Positions 17,361 through 26,813 are shown, counted from the stretch's first letter. The stretch is 64,000 bases of DNA from Sphingomonas sp. M1-B02 (GCF_026167525.1 NZ_CP110679.1:2653501-2717500); one strand, 5' to 3'. The notes: a model not told the origin generated them from the letters alone. Numbers and translations are program-made.

Positions 17361-17440
17361 CTATAGGAGCGGCAATCGCAAGGACCCGGTGCAACCCCGG
17401 GTGGCTATTCCGGCCGCCGATCCGCCGGACAACATCACAC
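17361..17440 (+). ncRNA. Structured leader upstream of the sulfate permease (candidate riboswitch-like element)
   Basis: The stretch folds on paper into a strong hairpin ACCCGG (17384-17389) / CCGGGT (17397-17402) with loop TGCAACC, a second hairpin CCGGC..GCCGG around 17411-17428, and an outer pairing GGAGCGGC with GCCGCCGATCC. It lies about 55 nt ahead of the sulP start. Alphaproteobacteria are known to carry a conserved RNA (sul1 motif) upstream of sulfate transporter genes; I cannot confirm that this is the same motif. Confidence 0.45.
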
Positions 17441-17492
17441 AGGTTCACCCACGGCGCCCTTGCTGGCGCCCTGTGCTGTTGCGGAAACCTTC

Positions 17493-18986
17493 ATGATCCA
17501 CTCCCTCGACTCTTACCGCCGCCAATGGTTCACCGACGCCGGCTCGGCCCGACGAGAGCTGATGGCCGGCATCGTCGTCGCGCTTGCGCTGATTCCCGAG
17601 GCAATCGGCTTCTCGATCATCGCCGGGGTCGACCCGCGCGTCGGCCTCTATGCCTCCGTGGCCATCGCTATGGTCATCGCCTTCACCGGCGGGCGATCGG
17701 GCATGATTTCGGCGGCGACGGCGGCGGTGGCCGTCCTCGTCATACCGCTCGTCCGCGATCATGGCGTCGAATATCTGTTCGCAGCCACGATCCTGATGGG
17801 CCTGATACAGATCGCAGCCGGCCTCCTCCGGCTCGATCTCCTGATGCAGTTCGTATCCCGCTCGGTGATCACCGGCTTCGTCAACGCGCTCGCCATCCTG
17901 ATCTTCCTGGCGCAGTTGCCGCAGCTGACTGGCGTCGGCTGGCAGACCTATGCGATGGTCGCGGCCGGGCTCGCCATCATCTATCTGCTCCCGCGCCTGA
18001 CGAAGGCGGTCCCGTCGCCGCTCGTCGCGATCCTCGTCCTGTCGGCAGTCAGCATCGGCCTGGGGCTGCCGGTTCACACCGTTGGCGACATGGGCAAGCT
18101 GCCCGAGGGTCTGCCCAGTCTGGCGCTGCCCAACGTCCCGCTGACGCTCGATACGCTGCGGATCATCCTGCCTTATTCGCTCACCATGGCCGCAGTCGGC
18201 CTGCTGGAGAGCCTGCTGACCGCGCAGATCGTCGACGACATGACCGACACCGACAGCGACAAGCGCCGCGAATGCGCCGGGCAGGGCAGTGCCAACATCG
18301 TCGCGGCCTTCTTCGGCGGCATGGGGGGCTGCGCGATGATCGGCCAGTCGGTCATCAACGTGACCTCGGGCGGGCGTGGCAGGCTGTCGACCTTCGTCGC
18401 GGGCGCCTTCCTGCTGTTCCTGCTCGCGGTTCTCGGCCCGTTCGTCGGCCGCGTTCCCATGCCGGCGCTGGTCGCCGTGATGATCATGGTCTCGATCGGC
18501 ACCTTCAGTTGGAACTCGATCGCCAATCTTCGGCGCCATCCGCCGACATCGTCGGTGGTGATGCTGACGACGGTCGTGGTCGTCGTGGCGACCCATGACC
18601 TGTCGCTCGGCGTGCTCGCGGGCGTGTTGCTGTCCGGCATCTTCTTCGCCGGCAAGGTGCGGCGGATGTTCGCGGTTACGCGCGAGGTCTCGCCCGACGG
18701 CGCCCGCACGACCTATGCGGTAACCGGCCAGATCTTCTTTGCGTCGGTGGATCGCTTCACCCGGGCGTTCCAGCCCGAAGGCCTCGCAGCAGTGACGATC
18801 GACGTGTCTGCGGCGCATTTCTGGGACATTTCGGCGGTGGGTGCGCTCGACAAGATCGTCGCGCGGCTACGCCGTGATGGCGCCGAGGTCGAGATCATCG
18901 GCTACAATCGCGCAAGCGCCGACATCGTCGACCGCTTTGCGCTGCACGACAAGACCGGTGTGGAGCTCGGGATTGTGCCGCACTGA
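17493..18986 (+). CDS. SulP family inorganic anion (sulfate) transporter with STAS domain
   Basis: 497 residues from the ATG at 17493. The SulP signature is at the start ([20 protein letters not shown]), followed by about 10-12 membrane segments, an internal [20 protein letters not shown] and the conserved [21 protein letters not shown] cytoplasmic STAS domain occupies the last ~110 residues ([32 protein letters not shown]). The protein is predicted to move sulfate, bicarbonate or related anions across the inner membrane. A structured leader lies directly upstream and may control expression. A TTG at 17460 is an alternative start adding 11 residues, but GCGGAAA before 17493 favours the ATG. 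No assimilation genes are nearby to settle the substrate. Confidence 0.9.
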   Translation: MIHSLDSYRRQWFTDAGSARRELMAGIVVALALIPEAIGFSIIAGVDPRVGLYASVAIAMVIAFTGGRSGMISAATAAVAVLVIPLVRDHGVEYLFAATILMGLIQIAAGLLRLDLLMQFVSRSVITGFVNALAILIFLAQLPQLTGVGWQTYAMVAAGLAIIYLLPRLTKAVPSPLVAILVLSAVSIGLGLPVHTVGDMGKLPEGLPSLALPNVPLTLDTLRIILPYSLTMAAVGLLESLLTAQIVDDMTDTDSDKRRECAGQGSANIVAAFFGGMGGCAMIGQSVINVTSGGRGRLSTFVAGAFLLFLLAVLGPFVGRVPMPALVAVMIMVSIGTFSWNSIANLRRHPPTSSVVMLTTVVVVVATHDLSLGVLAGVLLSGIFFAGKVRRMFAVTREVSPDGARTTYAVTGQIFFASVDRFTRAFQPEGLAAVTIDVSAAHFWDISAVGALDKIVARLRRDGAEVEIIGYNRASADIVDRFALHDKTGVELGIVPH

Positions 18987-19069
18987 GCATCGCCAGGTCT
19001 GCCTTGGCAAAGCGGCTTTTGCTCGGAGCCACCATTATCGCGCGCGCCGGGCGTCGTTCGGCACGCTCG

Positions 19070-19741
19070 CTAGCGCCAATCGAGCTGGGGCCAGCCTTTG
19101 GCCTGCGCCAGCGCCTTGAGCGGCGCGTGTGCGTTCACCGCGAACGCTTCGTCGGCCCACTCCAGTAGCGGCGCATCGGAGACATGATCGGAATAAGCGC
19201 GGACATGCGCATCGCGACGCTCGATCCCGGACGCGGCCATCCAATCCTTAACCATGCGGAGCTTTACGGGACCGTAACAGTTATCCCCCTCAAGCAGGGA
19301 GAGAATATGGCCGTCCGGGTCGCGCTGCGCTTGCGTGGCGACCACATCGTCGAAATGCAGCCGGCGCGCGATCGCGGCGGCGTAATAGCCGTGCGACGCG
19401 GTGGCCATCACCAGCCGGTAGCCCGCGGCGCGGTCCGCCTCGATCCGCGCGCGCGCGGCCTCGAGCACGCCGTCGCGCGCTTCGGCCTCGGCAAAGGCTT
19501 CGGCGAGCCGTTCCAGTTCGTGCGACGCGAGCGTCTGGCCCAGGATAAGTCGCTGCGACCATTGTTTGAGTCCGGCGCGATCGACCAGTCCGAGCAGATA
19601 GCCCAGGCTGACCACTGCCACGACCGGCAGGAGCAGCAGGCGCCACGGCGCGCGCGTCTTTGCGGCATATACCAGGAAGCGCGTCCAGGTCGGGGCCGCG
19701 GTGATCGTCTTGTCCATGTCGTAGATCGCCAGGTGCCGCAT
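19070..19741 (-). CDS. HAD-superfamily subfamily IB phosphatase (SerB-like)
   Basis: 223 residues starting MRHLAIYDMDKTITAAPTW, with the HAD motif I aspartates in DMDKT. Motif II is in LVMATASHGYYAAAI, motif III lysine in YGPVKLRMVKDW and motif IV in AYSDHVSDAPLLEWADEAF. A hydrophobic stretch near residues 34-60 (LLLLPVVAVVSLGYLLGLV) is usual in the IB cap insertion of this group. It probably dephosphorylates a small phosphorylated metabolite or lipid head group; phosphoserine is not assured. The start at 19741 is preceded by GATGGGGCA and is where homology to the fold begins; the in-frame upstream extension is not protein-like. It is divergent from the Mla operon. Confidence 0.88.
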   Translation of the reverse strand: MRHLAIYDMDKTITAAPTWTRFLVYAAKTRAPWRLLLLPVVAVVSLGYLLGLVDRAGLKQWSQRLILGQTLASHELERLAEAFAEAEARDGVLEAARARIEADRAAGYRLVMATASHGYYAAAIARRLHFDDVVATQAQRDPDGHILSLLEGDNCYGPVKLRMVKDWMAASGIERRDAHVRAYSDHVSDAPLLEWADEAFAVNAHAPLKALAQAKGWPQLDWR

Positions 19742-19823
19742 TGCCCCATCTAGGACGCCCCGATCGATGCAGGCCAGAGCAAATCCTTGCCGTGGCGCGG
19801 AGAATCGCGGAAGGATGCCTGCG

Positions 19824-20933
19824 ATGAACGGAAGTGCAGATTTCGAACAGATCGACACCGGAGGCAGCGCCACGCTGCGCTTCACCGGAAACCTGTCGCT
19901 TTCCTGCCTGAGCGATCTGCCGCAGCGGCTCGCCGCCGTCGAAGGCAAGGTCGATACGCTCGACGTCAGTGCGGTCGATCGCGTCGATACGGTGGGCGCC
20001 TGGCTGATCCACCGTTTCGCGCGCGACCATGGCTCGACGATCGAGGGCCTGCATCCCGACGAACAGCATCTCCTCGACCAGGTCGCCGCCGCCGATCATC
20101 CGATCGAGCTGCCGCGCCGTCCGCCGGATCCCTTCACGCGCGTGCTCGGCGAAGTCGGCGACGCCGTCGTCGTGGCGATGCGGACGATGTACGGTCTGCT
20201 CGGCTTCCTGGGCGCAACGCTGATCGCCTTCTGGAACGTCTTCACCCATCCGCGGCGCTTCCGCTTCAACGCGACGGTGCATCGCTTCGAAGTCGTCGGC
20301 GTCTCGGCGCTCGGCATCATCGGGCTGATGAGCTTCCTGATCGGCATCGTCATCGCCCAGCAGGGCGCGGTCCAGCTCCGCCAGTTCGGCGCGGAAGTCT
20401 ATACGATCAACCTGGTCGGGCGGATCACGTTGCGCGAGCTCGGCGTGCTGATGACCGCGATCATGGTCGCCGGCCGCTCGGGCTCGGCCTTCGCCGCGCA
20501 GATCGGCACGATGAAGCTGACCGAGGAAGTCGATGCGATGCGCACGATCGGCGTCTCGCCGATGGAGGCCCTGGTGGTGCCGCGCACGCTGGCCGTCGTG
20601 CTGATGATGCCGCTGCTCGGTTTCTATGCGTCGCTGCTGTCGATCATCGGCGGCGGATTGCTGTGCTGGATCTCGCTCGGCATCACGCCGATCACCTTCG
20701 TCCAGCGGATCCGCGAAGTGGTGCCGATCACCGATCTGTGGGTCGGCATGATAAAGGCGCCGGTCTTCGGGCTGATCATCGCGATTTCGGGCTGCTTCCA
20801 GGGCATGCAAGTGGAAGGCGACGCCGAGCAGGTCGGCGCGCGGACCACCACGGCCGTGGTCCAGGCGATTTTCCTGGTGATCGTGCTCGATGCCTTCTTC
20901 GCGGTCTTCTTCAGCAACATTGGCTGGATCTGA
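19824..20933 (+). CDS. mlaE: MlaE-type ABC transporter permease with N-terminal STAS domain
   Basis: 369 residues. Residues about 1-100 form a STAS-like domain (LRFTGNLSLSCLSDLPQRLA, LDVSAVDRVDTVGAWLIHRF), in other bacteria often a separate MlaB. The MlaE permease follows, with about five or six membrane segments and the family signatures GIVIAQQGAVQLRQFGAEVY, LMTAIMVAGRSGSAFAAQIG and EVDAMRTIGVSPMEALVVPR. With the ATPase, MCE protein and lipoprotein encoded downstream it should move phospholipids between inner and outer membranes. GGAAGG lies 9 nt before the ATG at 19824; an ATG at 19815 abuts that sequence and is less likely. The stop overlaps the next start as TGATG. Confidence 0.93.
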   Translation: MNGSADFEQIDTGGSATLRFTGNLSLSCLSDLPQRLAAVEGKVDTLDVSAVDRVDTVGAWLIHRFARDHGSTIEGLHPDEQHLLDQVAAADHPIELPRRPPDPFTRVLGEVGDAVVVAMRTMYGLLGFLGATLIAFWNVFTHPRRFRFNATVHRFEVVGVSALGIIGLMSFLIGIVIAQQGAVQLRQFGAEVYTINLVGRITLRELGVLMTAIMVAGRSGSAFAAQIGTMKLTEEVDAMRTIGVSPMEALVVPRTLAVVLMMPLLGFYASLLSIIGGGLLCWISLGITPITFVQRIREVVPITDLWVGMIKAPVFGLIIAISGCFQGMQVEGDAEQVGARTTTAVVQAIFLVIVLDAFFAVFFSNIGWI

Positions 20934-21736
20934 TGGCGCGCGGCGAACAGAGCGAGACCGTGATCAGCGTCCGCGGCCTGAAGAACGGCTTCGGCGAGCA
21001 GATCGTCCATGAGGATCTCGACCTCGACGTGCGGCGCGGCGAGATATTGGGCGTGGTCGGCGGATCGGGCACCGGCAAGTCGGTGCTGATGCGCTCGATC
21101 ATCGGGTTGCAGACTCCGCTCGAAGGCGAGATCAGCGTGTTCGGCGAGAATACGATCGGTCGCGAAGAGACCGACGCGATCGATATCCGCAAGCGCTGGG
21201 GCATATTGTTTCAGGGCGGGGCGCTCTTCTCGACGCTCACCGTCTCCGAGAATGTCCAGGTCCCGATCAAGGAATTCTATCCCAAGCTCGATTCCGCGCT
21301 GCTCGCGGAGATCGCGGCCTACAAGGTCGTGATGACCGGCCTCGCCCCCGACGCCGCCCCCAAATATCCGTCCGAGCTTTCGGGCGGAATGAAGAAGCGC
21401 GCCGGGCTGGCGCGGGCGCTGGCGCTCGATCCCGAACTGTTGTTCCTCGACGAGCCTACCGCCGGGCTCGATCCGATTGGCGCGGCGGCGTTCGACGAAC
21501 TGACCGCGTCGCTGCAAAAGACGCTGGGACTCACCGTCTTCCTGATCACCCACGATCTGGATACGCTCTACGCGATCTGCGATCGGGTGGCGGTGCTCGC
21601 CGACAAGAAGGTGATCGCGGTGGGGACGATCGACGAGCTGCTCGCGACCGACCACCCCTGGATCCAGGAATATTTCAACGGGCCGCGCGGACGTGCCGCG
21701 GTCTCCAGCGTCGATCGGGCGCGGTCAAGGACATGA
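20933..21736 (+). CDS. mlaF: MlaF-type ABC transporter ATP-binding protein
   Basis: 267 residues. Walker A is GGSGTGKS near residues 41-48. The Q-loop is in GILFQGGALFSTLTVSENVQ, the ABC signature is LSGGMKKRAGLARAL, and Walker B is LLFLDEPTAGLDPIGAAAF followed by the switch histidine in ITHDLDTLYAI. The FQGGALFSSLTV-like segment is typical of the MlaF branch rather than of importers. It energises lipid transport with the permease whose stop codon overlaps its start. The C-terminal tail (GPRGRAAVSSVDRARSRT) is slightly longer than the core domain. Confidence 0.95.
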   Translation: MARGEQSETVISVRGLKNGFGEQIVHEDLDLDVRRGEILGVVGGSGTGKSVLMRSIIGLQTPLEGEISVFGENTIGREETDAIDIRKRWGILFQGGALFSTLTVSENVQVPIKEFYPKLDSALLAEIAAYKVVMTGLAPDAAPKYPSELSGGMKKRAGLARALALDPELLFLDEPTAGLDPIGAAAFDELTASLQKTLGLTVFLITHDLDTLYAICDRVAVLADKKVIAVGTIDELLATDHPWIQEYFNGPRGRAAVSSVDRARSRT

Positions 21737-21743
21737 GGCTCTG

Positions 21744-22709
21744 ATGGAAACGCGATCGAACCATGTACTTGTCGGCGCGGTGGTGCTGATCCTGCTGGCG
21801 ATGCTGGCGCTGTTCATCGTCTGGCTGGCCCAGCTGAGCGGCGGCAACGACCGCGAATATGATATTTTCTACAAGCAGTCGGTCGACGGGCTGAGCGCTG
21901 GGTCCGCGGTCAATTTCTCGGGCGTGCCTTCGGGCCAGGTCAAGGAAATCTCCTTCTGGCAGCCCGATCCCAGCCTGGTCCGGGTCCGCATCAGCGTGAA
22001 CCCCGAAGTGCCGATCCTCGAGGGCACGACCGCATCGATCCAGGGCAGCTTCACCGGCCCGAGCACGGTCCAGCTCGACGGCGCGACCAAGGGTGCGCCG
22101 CCGATCGTCTGCCCGGAGCAGAATCCGCGCGCGGCCTGTCCGCTGGGCGTGCCGGTGATCCCGACGAAGCAGGGCGGCCTCGGCGCGCTGCTGAGCTCGG
22201 CGCCGCGCCTGCTCGAGCGCATTTCGACGCTCACCGAGCGACTTTCCGAACTGCTCGGCGACAAGAACCAGAATTCGATCGCGGGAATCCTCGCCAACAC
22301 CAACCGCCTGTCGCGCGCGCTCGCCGATCGCGGCCCCGAGATCGCGGCGACGATGGCCGAGACCCGCATCGCGATCCAGAAGGCCGGGATCGCCTCGCAG
22401 CAGATCGGCGAGCTCGCCGCCACCACCAACAGCGTGCTGGCCGACGACATCAAGCCGACTGTGGCGCAGCTGAACCGGACGATCGCCGCGGCGGGCAAGA
22501 GCATGGAAACGCTCGACGCCACGATCGGCGATGCGCGGCCAGGCCTCCAGGCTTTCTCGAAGAAGACGATCCCGGAGATCGGCCAGTTGGTCCAGGACCT
22601 GCGGGTGATGTCTACCTCGCTCGCGTCGGTCGCCGAAAAGCTCGATCAGGGCGGGGCGTCGAGCCTGGTGGGCTCGCCCAAGCTGCCCGATTATGAACCC
22701 AAGAAATGA
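21744..22709 (+). CDS. mlaD: MCE/MlaD family substrate-binding protein
   Basis: 321 residues. A single N-terminal anchor (NHVLVGAVVLILLAMLALFI) is followed by the MCE domain (YDIFYKQSVDGLSAGSAVNF, GVPSGQVKEISFWQPDPSLV, then VRISVNPEVPILEGTTASIQ). After about residue 130 comes a long helical region (LLERISTLTERLSELLG, ALADRGPEIAATMAETRIAI), which may form a tube-like or coiled-coil extension into the periplasm. It should bind and conduct lipids for the ABC system. GAGG upstream supports the ATG at 21744. Its TGA overlaps an ATG of the lipoprotein gene, so coupling is tight. Confidence 0.94.
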   Translation: METRSNHVLVGAVVLILLAMLALFIVWLAQLSGGNDREYDIFYKQSVDGLSAGSAVNFSGVPSGQVKEISFWQPDPSLVRVRISVNPEVPILEGTTASIQGSFTGPSTVQLDGATKGAPPIVCPEQNPRAACPLGVPVIPTKQGGLGALLSSAPRLLERISTLTERLSELLGDKNQNSIAGILANTNRLSRALADRGPEIAATMAETRIAIQKAGIASQQIGELAATTNSVLADDIKPTVAQLNRTIAAAGKSMETLDATIGDARPGLQAFSKKTIPEIGQLVQDLRVMSTSLASVAEKLDQGGASSLVGSPKLPDYEPKK

Positions 22710-22717
22710 GGGCCGTG

Positions 22718-23308
22718 ATGAAGAAGCTCGCCTGCCTGTTGGCTCCGCTGCTCGCGACCTCGCTGGCCGGATGCATCTCGTTCGGCGCGAAGCCGCCGGC
22801 GTCGCTGCTCACGCTCGTCTCAGCGGTGACGCTGCCGGTCGGTGAATCACAACGTTCGAACGTCGCCGCGACGATCACGATTTCGGTGCCCACGGTCGCG
22901 CAGGAGCTGTCGTCGTCGCGCATTCCGGTCCATTCGGGCGGCACCGCGATTGCCTATGTGAAGGACGCGCAATGGGTCGAGCGACCCTCTCAGCTTTTCG
23001 CGCGGCTGATGGGCGATACCATCACCGCACGCACCGGCCGGCTGGTGCTCAGCACGCGCCAGTCGCAGCTCGATCCGGGCGCTTACCTGATGGGCGAACT
23101 GCGGTCCTTCGGCGTCGATGCGGATACCAGTGAGGCAGTCGTGACCTTCGACGCGGCACTGGTGCGCGGTTCGGAAACGGTGATCGAAAAGCGCCGCTTC
23201 GAAGCGCGCGTGCCCGTTACGCCGATCGAGGCGGCCCCGGTGGGCGCCGCGCTCAACCAGGCCGCCAATCAGGTTGCGGCGCAGGTGGCGGACTGGGTCG
23301 GCAAATAG
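22718..23308 (+). CDS. ABC-type transport auxiliary lipoprotein
   Basis: 196 residues. A lipoprotein signal peptide ends in the lipobox LAGC (MKKLACLLAPLLATSLAGCI). The mature part resembles the PqiC/ABC-type auxiliary component family (DUF330-like): RIPVHSGGTAIAYVKDAQWV, RPSQLFARLMGDTITARTGR and LVLSTRQSQLDPGAYLMGEL. It probably sits in the outer membrane or its inner leaflet side and completes the lipid shuttle made by the three genes upstream. The ATG at 22718 has GAGGG at good spacing; an ATG at 22706 that overlaps the mlaD stop would add four residues. Last gene of the operon. Confidence 0.9.
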   Translation: MKKLACLLAPLLATSLAGCISFGAKPPASLLTLVSAVTLPVGESQRSNVAATITISVPTVAQELSSSRIPVHSGGTAIAYVKDAQWVERPSQLFARLMGDTITARTGRLVLSTRQSQLDPGAYLMGELRSFGVDADTSEAVVTFDAALVRGSETVIEKRRFEARVPVTPIEAAPVGAALNQAANQVAAQVADWVGK

Positions 23309-23413
23309 CGCCGTAGTATATCCTTATAAAACAATAACCTAGCTGGAGTCGGTCGCAGACACTGGGCCTTCTCGAGAATGTGGATAGTGTGACCTTCGTG
23401 TGACCTTGGCGGC

Positions 23414-24283
23414 CTAGGGCTTGCGACGAACGCCGACCGGCAAGTCGCACACCTCGAGCCCCGTCGCGACCGTCGGCGCCGCCGGCTGCTCGCGCAGCCT
23501 GATCCAGGCGGCATAGCGCTCGTTGTCGGCCGCGCGATATTGGAAGCGCGGGCGCTCGTCCTCGGGCAACTGGCTGGCGAGGCGGACCGAGGCGATCGGG
23601 GTGCGCTCCGCCGCGGTCGCATAGACCCCCATCGTCGCGCTGCTGCGCGGCATCGCGGACATATAATGCATGCCTTCCACGATCCGCCCGACCACCGTGT
23701 AGTTGCGATCGAGCCGCCGTGCCGACTGACCGATCGGGGTGAACAATTCGGTGCCGGCGCCGGTGTCGGGCAATTGGTCGCGCGCGACTCCGACCATGCC
23801 GTAGCAATGGGTGAGCCAGGCGGCCTTGCCGTCGCTCGCGATCGGCCAGCCATCCGCCGTCACGCCCGACATCGCCGAATAGCCGTCCGCCCTGGTCAGC
23901 CGCTGCGCCGCCTCGAACGCGTGGATCTCGAATTCGGCCGGCGGCCGGGCGACGATCTCGGGCGGGGCGGTCTTCTCGTCGCCGCCCCACTGCGTCACCC
24001 AATTCTCCTGGACGCGGTAGACGCTGGTCCCGTCCCACCAATGCGCCTTGGCGATCTGGCGCAGATTGGCGACATGGCCGGGCGCGAAGCGGGCGGCGAG
24101 GCGGACGAACACCTGTCGCCCGTCGCGGAAGGTGATCGCCATGATCTCGTCATCGGGAATGTCGCGCCAGTCGGAGGGCGCGGGGTCGCTGGGCAGCGGT
24201 GCGGCTGGCGCGGTCTGCGCAATAGCGGGAATGGCGAGGACACCGGCGGCGAGCGCAGTCAGCGCGATCAAGGGCTTGAGCAT
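23414..24283 (-). CDS. Cyclophilin-type peptidyl-prolyl cis-trans isomerase, exported
   Basis: 289 residues with a signal peptide (MLKPLIALTALAAGVLAIPA then IAQ). The cyclophilin core is visible: VRLAARFAPGHVANLRQIAK, WWDGTSVYRVQENWVTQWGG, AWLTHCYGMVGVARDQLPDT, GTELFTPIGQSARRLDRNYT and VVGRIVEGMHYMSAMPRSSA. Compared with small cyclophilins it has a long insert after the WGGDE stretch and a C-terminal extension. It is predicted to help fold periplasmic or outer-membrane proteins. Several core motifs are divergent, so catalytic activity is likely but not assured. It lies just before tRNA-Ser on the opposite strand. Confidence 0.88.
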   Translation of the reverse strand: MLKPLIALTALAAGVLAIPAIAQTAPAAPLPSDPAPSDWRDIPDDEIMAITFRDGRQVFVRLAARFAPGHVANLRQIAKAHWWDGTSVYRVQENWVTQWGGDEKTAPPEIVARPPAEFEIHAFEAAQRLTRADGYSAMSGVTADGWPIASDGKAAWLTHCYGMVGVARDQLPDTGAGTELFTPIGQSARRLDRNYTVVGRIVEGMHYMSAMPRSSATMGVYATAAERTPIASVRLASQLPEDERPRFQYRAADNERYAAWIRLREQPAAPTVATGLEVCDLPVGVRRKP

Positions 24284-24359
24284 GCAGTGATGCTCGCACG
24301 CCGAGCAGCGCTTGCCTAGCCCGCGCGCAGAAGCTAGGGCCCCGCGTTCCGGGACATGC

Positions 24360-24450
24360 GGAGCGGTGGCCGAGTGGTCGAAGGCGCTCGCCTGGAAAGT
24401 GAGTATACGTCAAAAGCGTATCGAGGGTTCGAATCCCTCCCGCTCCGCCA
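24360..24450 (+). tRNA. tRNA-Ser (anticodon GGA), CCA encoded
   Basis: The acceptor stem GGAGCGG (24360-24366) pairs with CCGCTCC (24440-24446), followed by G and CCA. The D-arm contains GGCCGAGTGG. The anticodon loop reads CTGGAAA, giving anticodon GGA. A long variable arm (AGTATACGTCAAAAGCGTAT) is the class II feature of serine tRNAs, and the T-arm has GGGTTCGAATCCC. It marks the left edge of an accessory region; serine tRNA genes are common integration sites. Confidence 0.95.
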
Positions 24451-25327
24451 CCGGGTCTCTAAGTTATTGAGACAGCAGAGAAAAATCGCGAAAACTGCGC
24501 GAAACTGCGCCGTTCCCGGTTTGCTTCGGTACTGCGGAGACTCGCCTGATAACTGGGAATACGGAATTCTCCGCGGCTTTCTCTGCTGCCTAGTGGCGCA
24601 CTACGGAATCCAAAATCTGCATCGAAACCATCGGACGTTCGAACCAACGGCGGTCCAGCACCCAGCGTCAGGTAACGCCGGGAATATTCGCTCTCCAGAA
24701 GATTTGCGGAAGTGCCGGCAGAATTGCGCACTCCCGATCCAATTATCTCCCCAGACCGCCGATCGCAGGTGGCCAAATTCCTGGTCATTTTCACCGCGGG
24801 TGTGCCGGCGGTACCGTTTTGGTTTTCGGCCCTAGATCTCCCTGTTCCGAAGCGATTTACAGGGAATTCGGATCGAAAAACAGGCGTGACGAGGAATCTG
24901 CCCGCCGAATGCGAGGATTTCTGCTGTGTTGGAGGGGTCCATTCCCTAGACAAGATAACAGGGAATTCGCGCAAATGTATCAGGGGACGCACCGAAGAGA
25001 ACAGGCCCTCTTCAGCCATTGATCACGGATGGACCGAGAAACCATTCGATCTCCAGCTCATAAAGCCGATTGACAACAAATATAGACCTAGCTGATTGAA
25101 TTTGCTTGATAATTTGACAATCGGACGGGGCCGCATTATTGCCAATGTCGGAGGTGTTACCTCCCCCATGACGCAGATAGTCGCATCAGCGGCGCAGCAG
25201 ACGGGATCACTCGGGGCGCGACATCACGCGCCTTTCACTTGTTCAACAATTGGTTGGGCAGGCGATGTGGTCGTGCGCTGTTGCTGCTCGATTTCTCGCT
25301 TGTCCTTCCGCCATGAAGGATTTGATC
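24451..25327. other. Gene-free stretch between tRNA-Ser and the ParB-methyltransferase
   Basis: About 880 bp of visibly lower GC content than the flanks. I see no convincing gene. A short motif close to GGGAATTCG recurs: in AACTGGGAATACGG near 24556, TTACAGGGAATTCGGAT near 24857 and TAACAGGGAATTCGCGC near 24957, plus looser versions. This suggests decayed tandem duplication at an integration edge. No second copy of the tRNA 3' end was found by eye in the window. Confidence 0.6.
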
Positions 25328-26716
25328 ATGAGAAAGAAGCCTACATCCTCTGACGTAACCAAGACCGGGCCTAGTGCCGTTCTTCGAAATCTGTCCAGCG
25401 CTATCGAGCAGCGGCTTGGCCCGATCGAGTATCGGCCCCTGGCCGACGTGATCCCGTACGCTGGTAATCCGCGGGCCCATCCAGAGAAGCAAATCGTCCA
25501 GCTGATGGCGTCCATTTGCGAGTTCGGTTTCCCCATGCCTTTGCTTGTCGATGTCACGGGCGAGCTGATTTGTGGGCACGCGCGCCACGAGGCAGCGAAA
25601 CGGCTCGGCCTTGAGCAGGTCCCGGTACTCGTCGCTCAGTTCTGGAGCAAAGCGCAGATCAAGGCGTACCGCCTAGCCGACAATCAGCTGGCATCGGCAG
25701 CATCGTGGGATGAAAACCTGCTGAGAATTGAGCTCACCGGCATCATCGAATTGGACGAAGTCCCGATCGAAGTGCTGGGCTGGGAGACCGGACAAATCGA
25801 TGTAATCCTCGATGGTGCCTCGCTCGCCGAGGACGATGCCGCGGACGTGATACCGGAGGCGCCGTCTGATCCCGTTACGCGCCTCGACGATATCTGGGTA
25901 ATGGGCAAGCATCGCCTATCATGCGGATCTTCGCTCGAGGCAGAGTGCTGGTCGAAATTGATGGCCGGCAAGATGGGCGCGCTGTCTCTGAACGATCCGC
26001 CCTGGAACGTGCCGGTGAACGGTCATGTATCCAGCACAGGCCGCCACCAGGAATTTGCGATGGCGTCGGGTGAGATGACGCCCGAGCAGTTCGTGGAATT
26101 CAACGCAAATTGGTTCGCAAAGTCCTGTGCGCATCTGAAGGACGGGGCGCTCGTGATGGCGTTCATGGATCATGCCCATCTGTTCGAGCTTATGACGGCA
26201 GCGCGGCAGGCGAGGCTCAAGCACCTAAACCTTTGCGTCTGGGCTAAGACGAATGGCGGGATGGGGAGCCTGTATAGGAGCCAACACGAGCTAGTGTTGG
26301 TGCTCAAGCACGGGTCCGCTCCCCACACCAACATGGTCGAACTCGGCAGGCACGGTCGGTATCGGACCAATCTATGGCTGTGCGCAGGAGCGAACGTCTT
26401 TGGCGCCACGCGCGATGCAGATCTGGCAGCACATCCAACCGTCAAACCCGTGGCGCTACTGGCCGAGGCTATACGTGATGTGACTCGGCATGGCGAGATC
26501 GTCACCGATGCCTTCTCTGGATCTGGTAGCACCATCCTCGCGTGTGAGCGCACCAAGCGGGTCGGCTACGCCATCGAGATCGAGCCCAGATACGTGGATG
26601 TCGGCGTCTACCGCTGGGAGAAGATGACCGGCCGGCAAGCTGTTCTCGAAGCGACCGGTCAGACGTTCTCCGAAGTCGCCGCCGAACGCTCCGTCGCGCT
26701 TCCCGTCGCGGCGTGA
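25328..26716 (+). CDS. ParB-like nuclease domain fused to DNA (N4/N6) methyltransferase
   Basis: 462 residues. An N-terminal ParB/sulfiredoxin-like domain (about 30-130) shows DVIPYAGNPRAHPEKQIVQL and LICGHARHEAAKRLGLEQVP, with the GHxR motif. The methyltransferase domain follows: DPPWN motif IV in LSLNDPPWNVPVNGHV, and motif I in VTDAFSGSGSTILACERTKR preceded by HPTVKPVALLAEAI. This fusion is common in phages and integrated elements. It probably methylates adenine or cytosine N4 in a sequence-specific way; no cognate nuclease gene is beside it. AAGGA lies 7 nt before the ATG at 25328, which decides the start over ATG 25313. DUF5681 and terminase genes follow on the same strand. Confidence 0.88.
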   Translation: MRKKPTSSDVTKTGPSAVLRNLSSAIEQRLGPIEYRPLADVIPYAGNPRAHPEKQIVQLMASICEFGFPMPLLVDVTGELICGHARHEAAKRLGLEQVPVLVAQFWSKAQIKAYRLADNQLASAASWDENLLRIELTGIIELDEVPIEVLGWETGQIDVILDGASLAEDDAADVIPEAPSDPVTRLDDIWVMGKHRLSCGSSLEAECWSKLMAGKMGALSLNDPPWNVPVNGHVSSTGRHQEFAMASGEMTPEQFVEFNANWFAKSCAHLKDGALVMAFMDHAHLFELMTAARQARLKHLNLCVWAKTNGGMGSLYRSQHELVLVLKHGSAPHTNMVELGRHGRYRTNLWLCAGANVFGATRDADLAAHPTVKPVALLAEAIRDVTRHGEIVTDAFSGSGSTILACERTKRVGYAIEIEPRYVDVGVYRWEKMTGRQAVLEATGQTFSEVAAERSVALPVAA

Positions 26717-26813
26717 AGCTAGCCCGCAGCCGTTAACATCTGCGCAAACGGTCATGCCTCAATCTGCCGTGGGGCATGGCCGAGCAGATCGATTATTTTC
26801 GGAGTTCCTAGTC

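Noticed and set aside
24712..25095. Plus-strand frame after tRNA-Ser
   Set aside because: Contains the repeated GGGAATTCG motif translated as TGNS, has no ribosome-binding site and no family; it looks like decayed repeat sequence.
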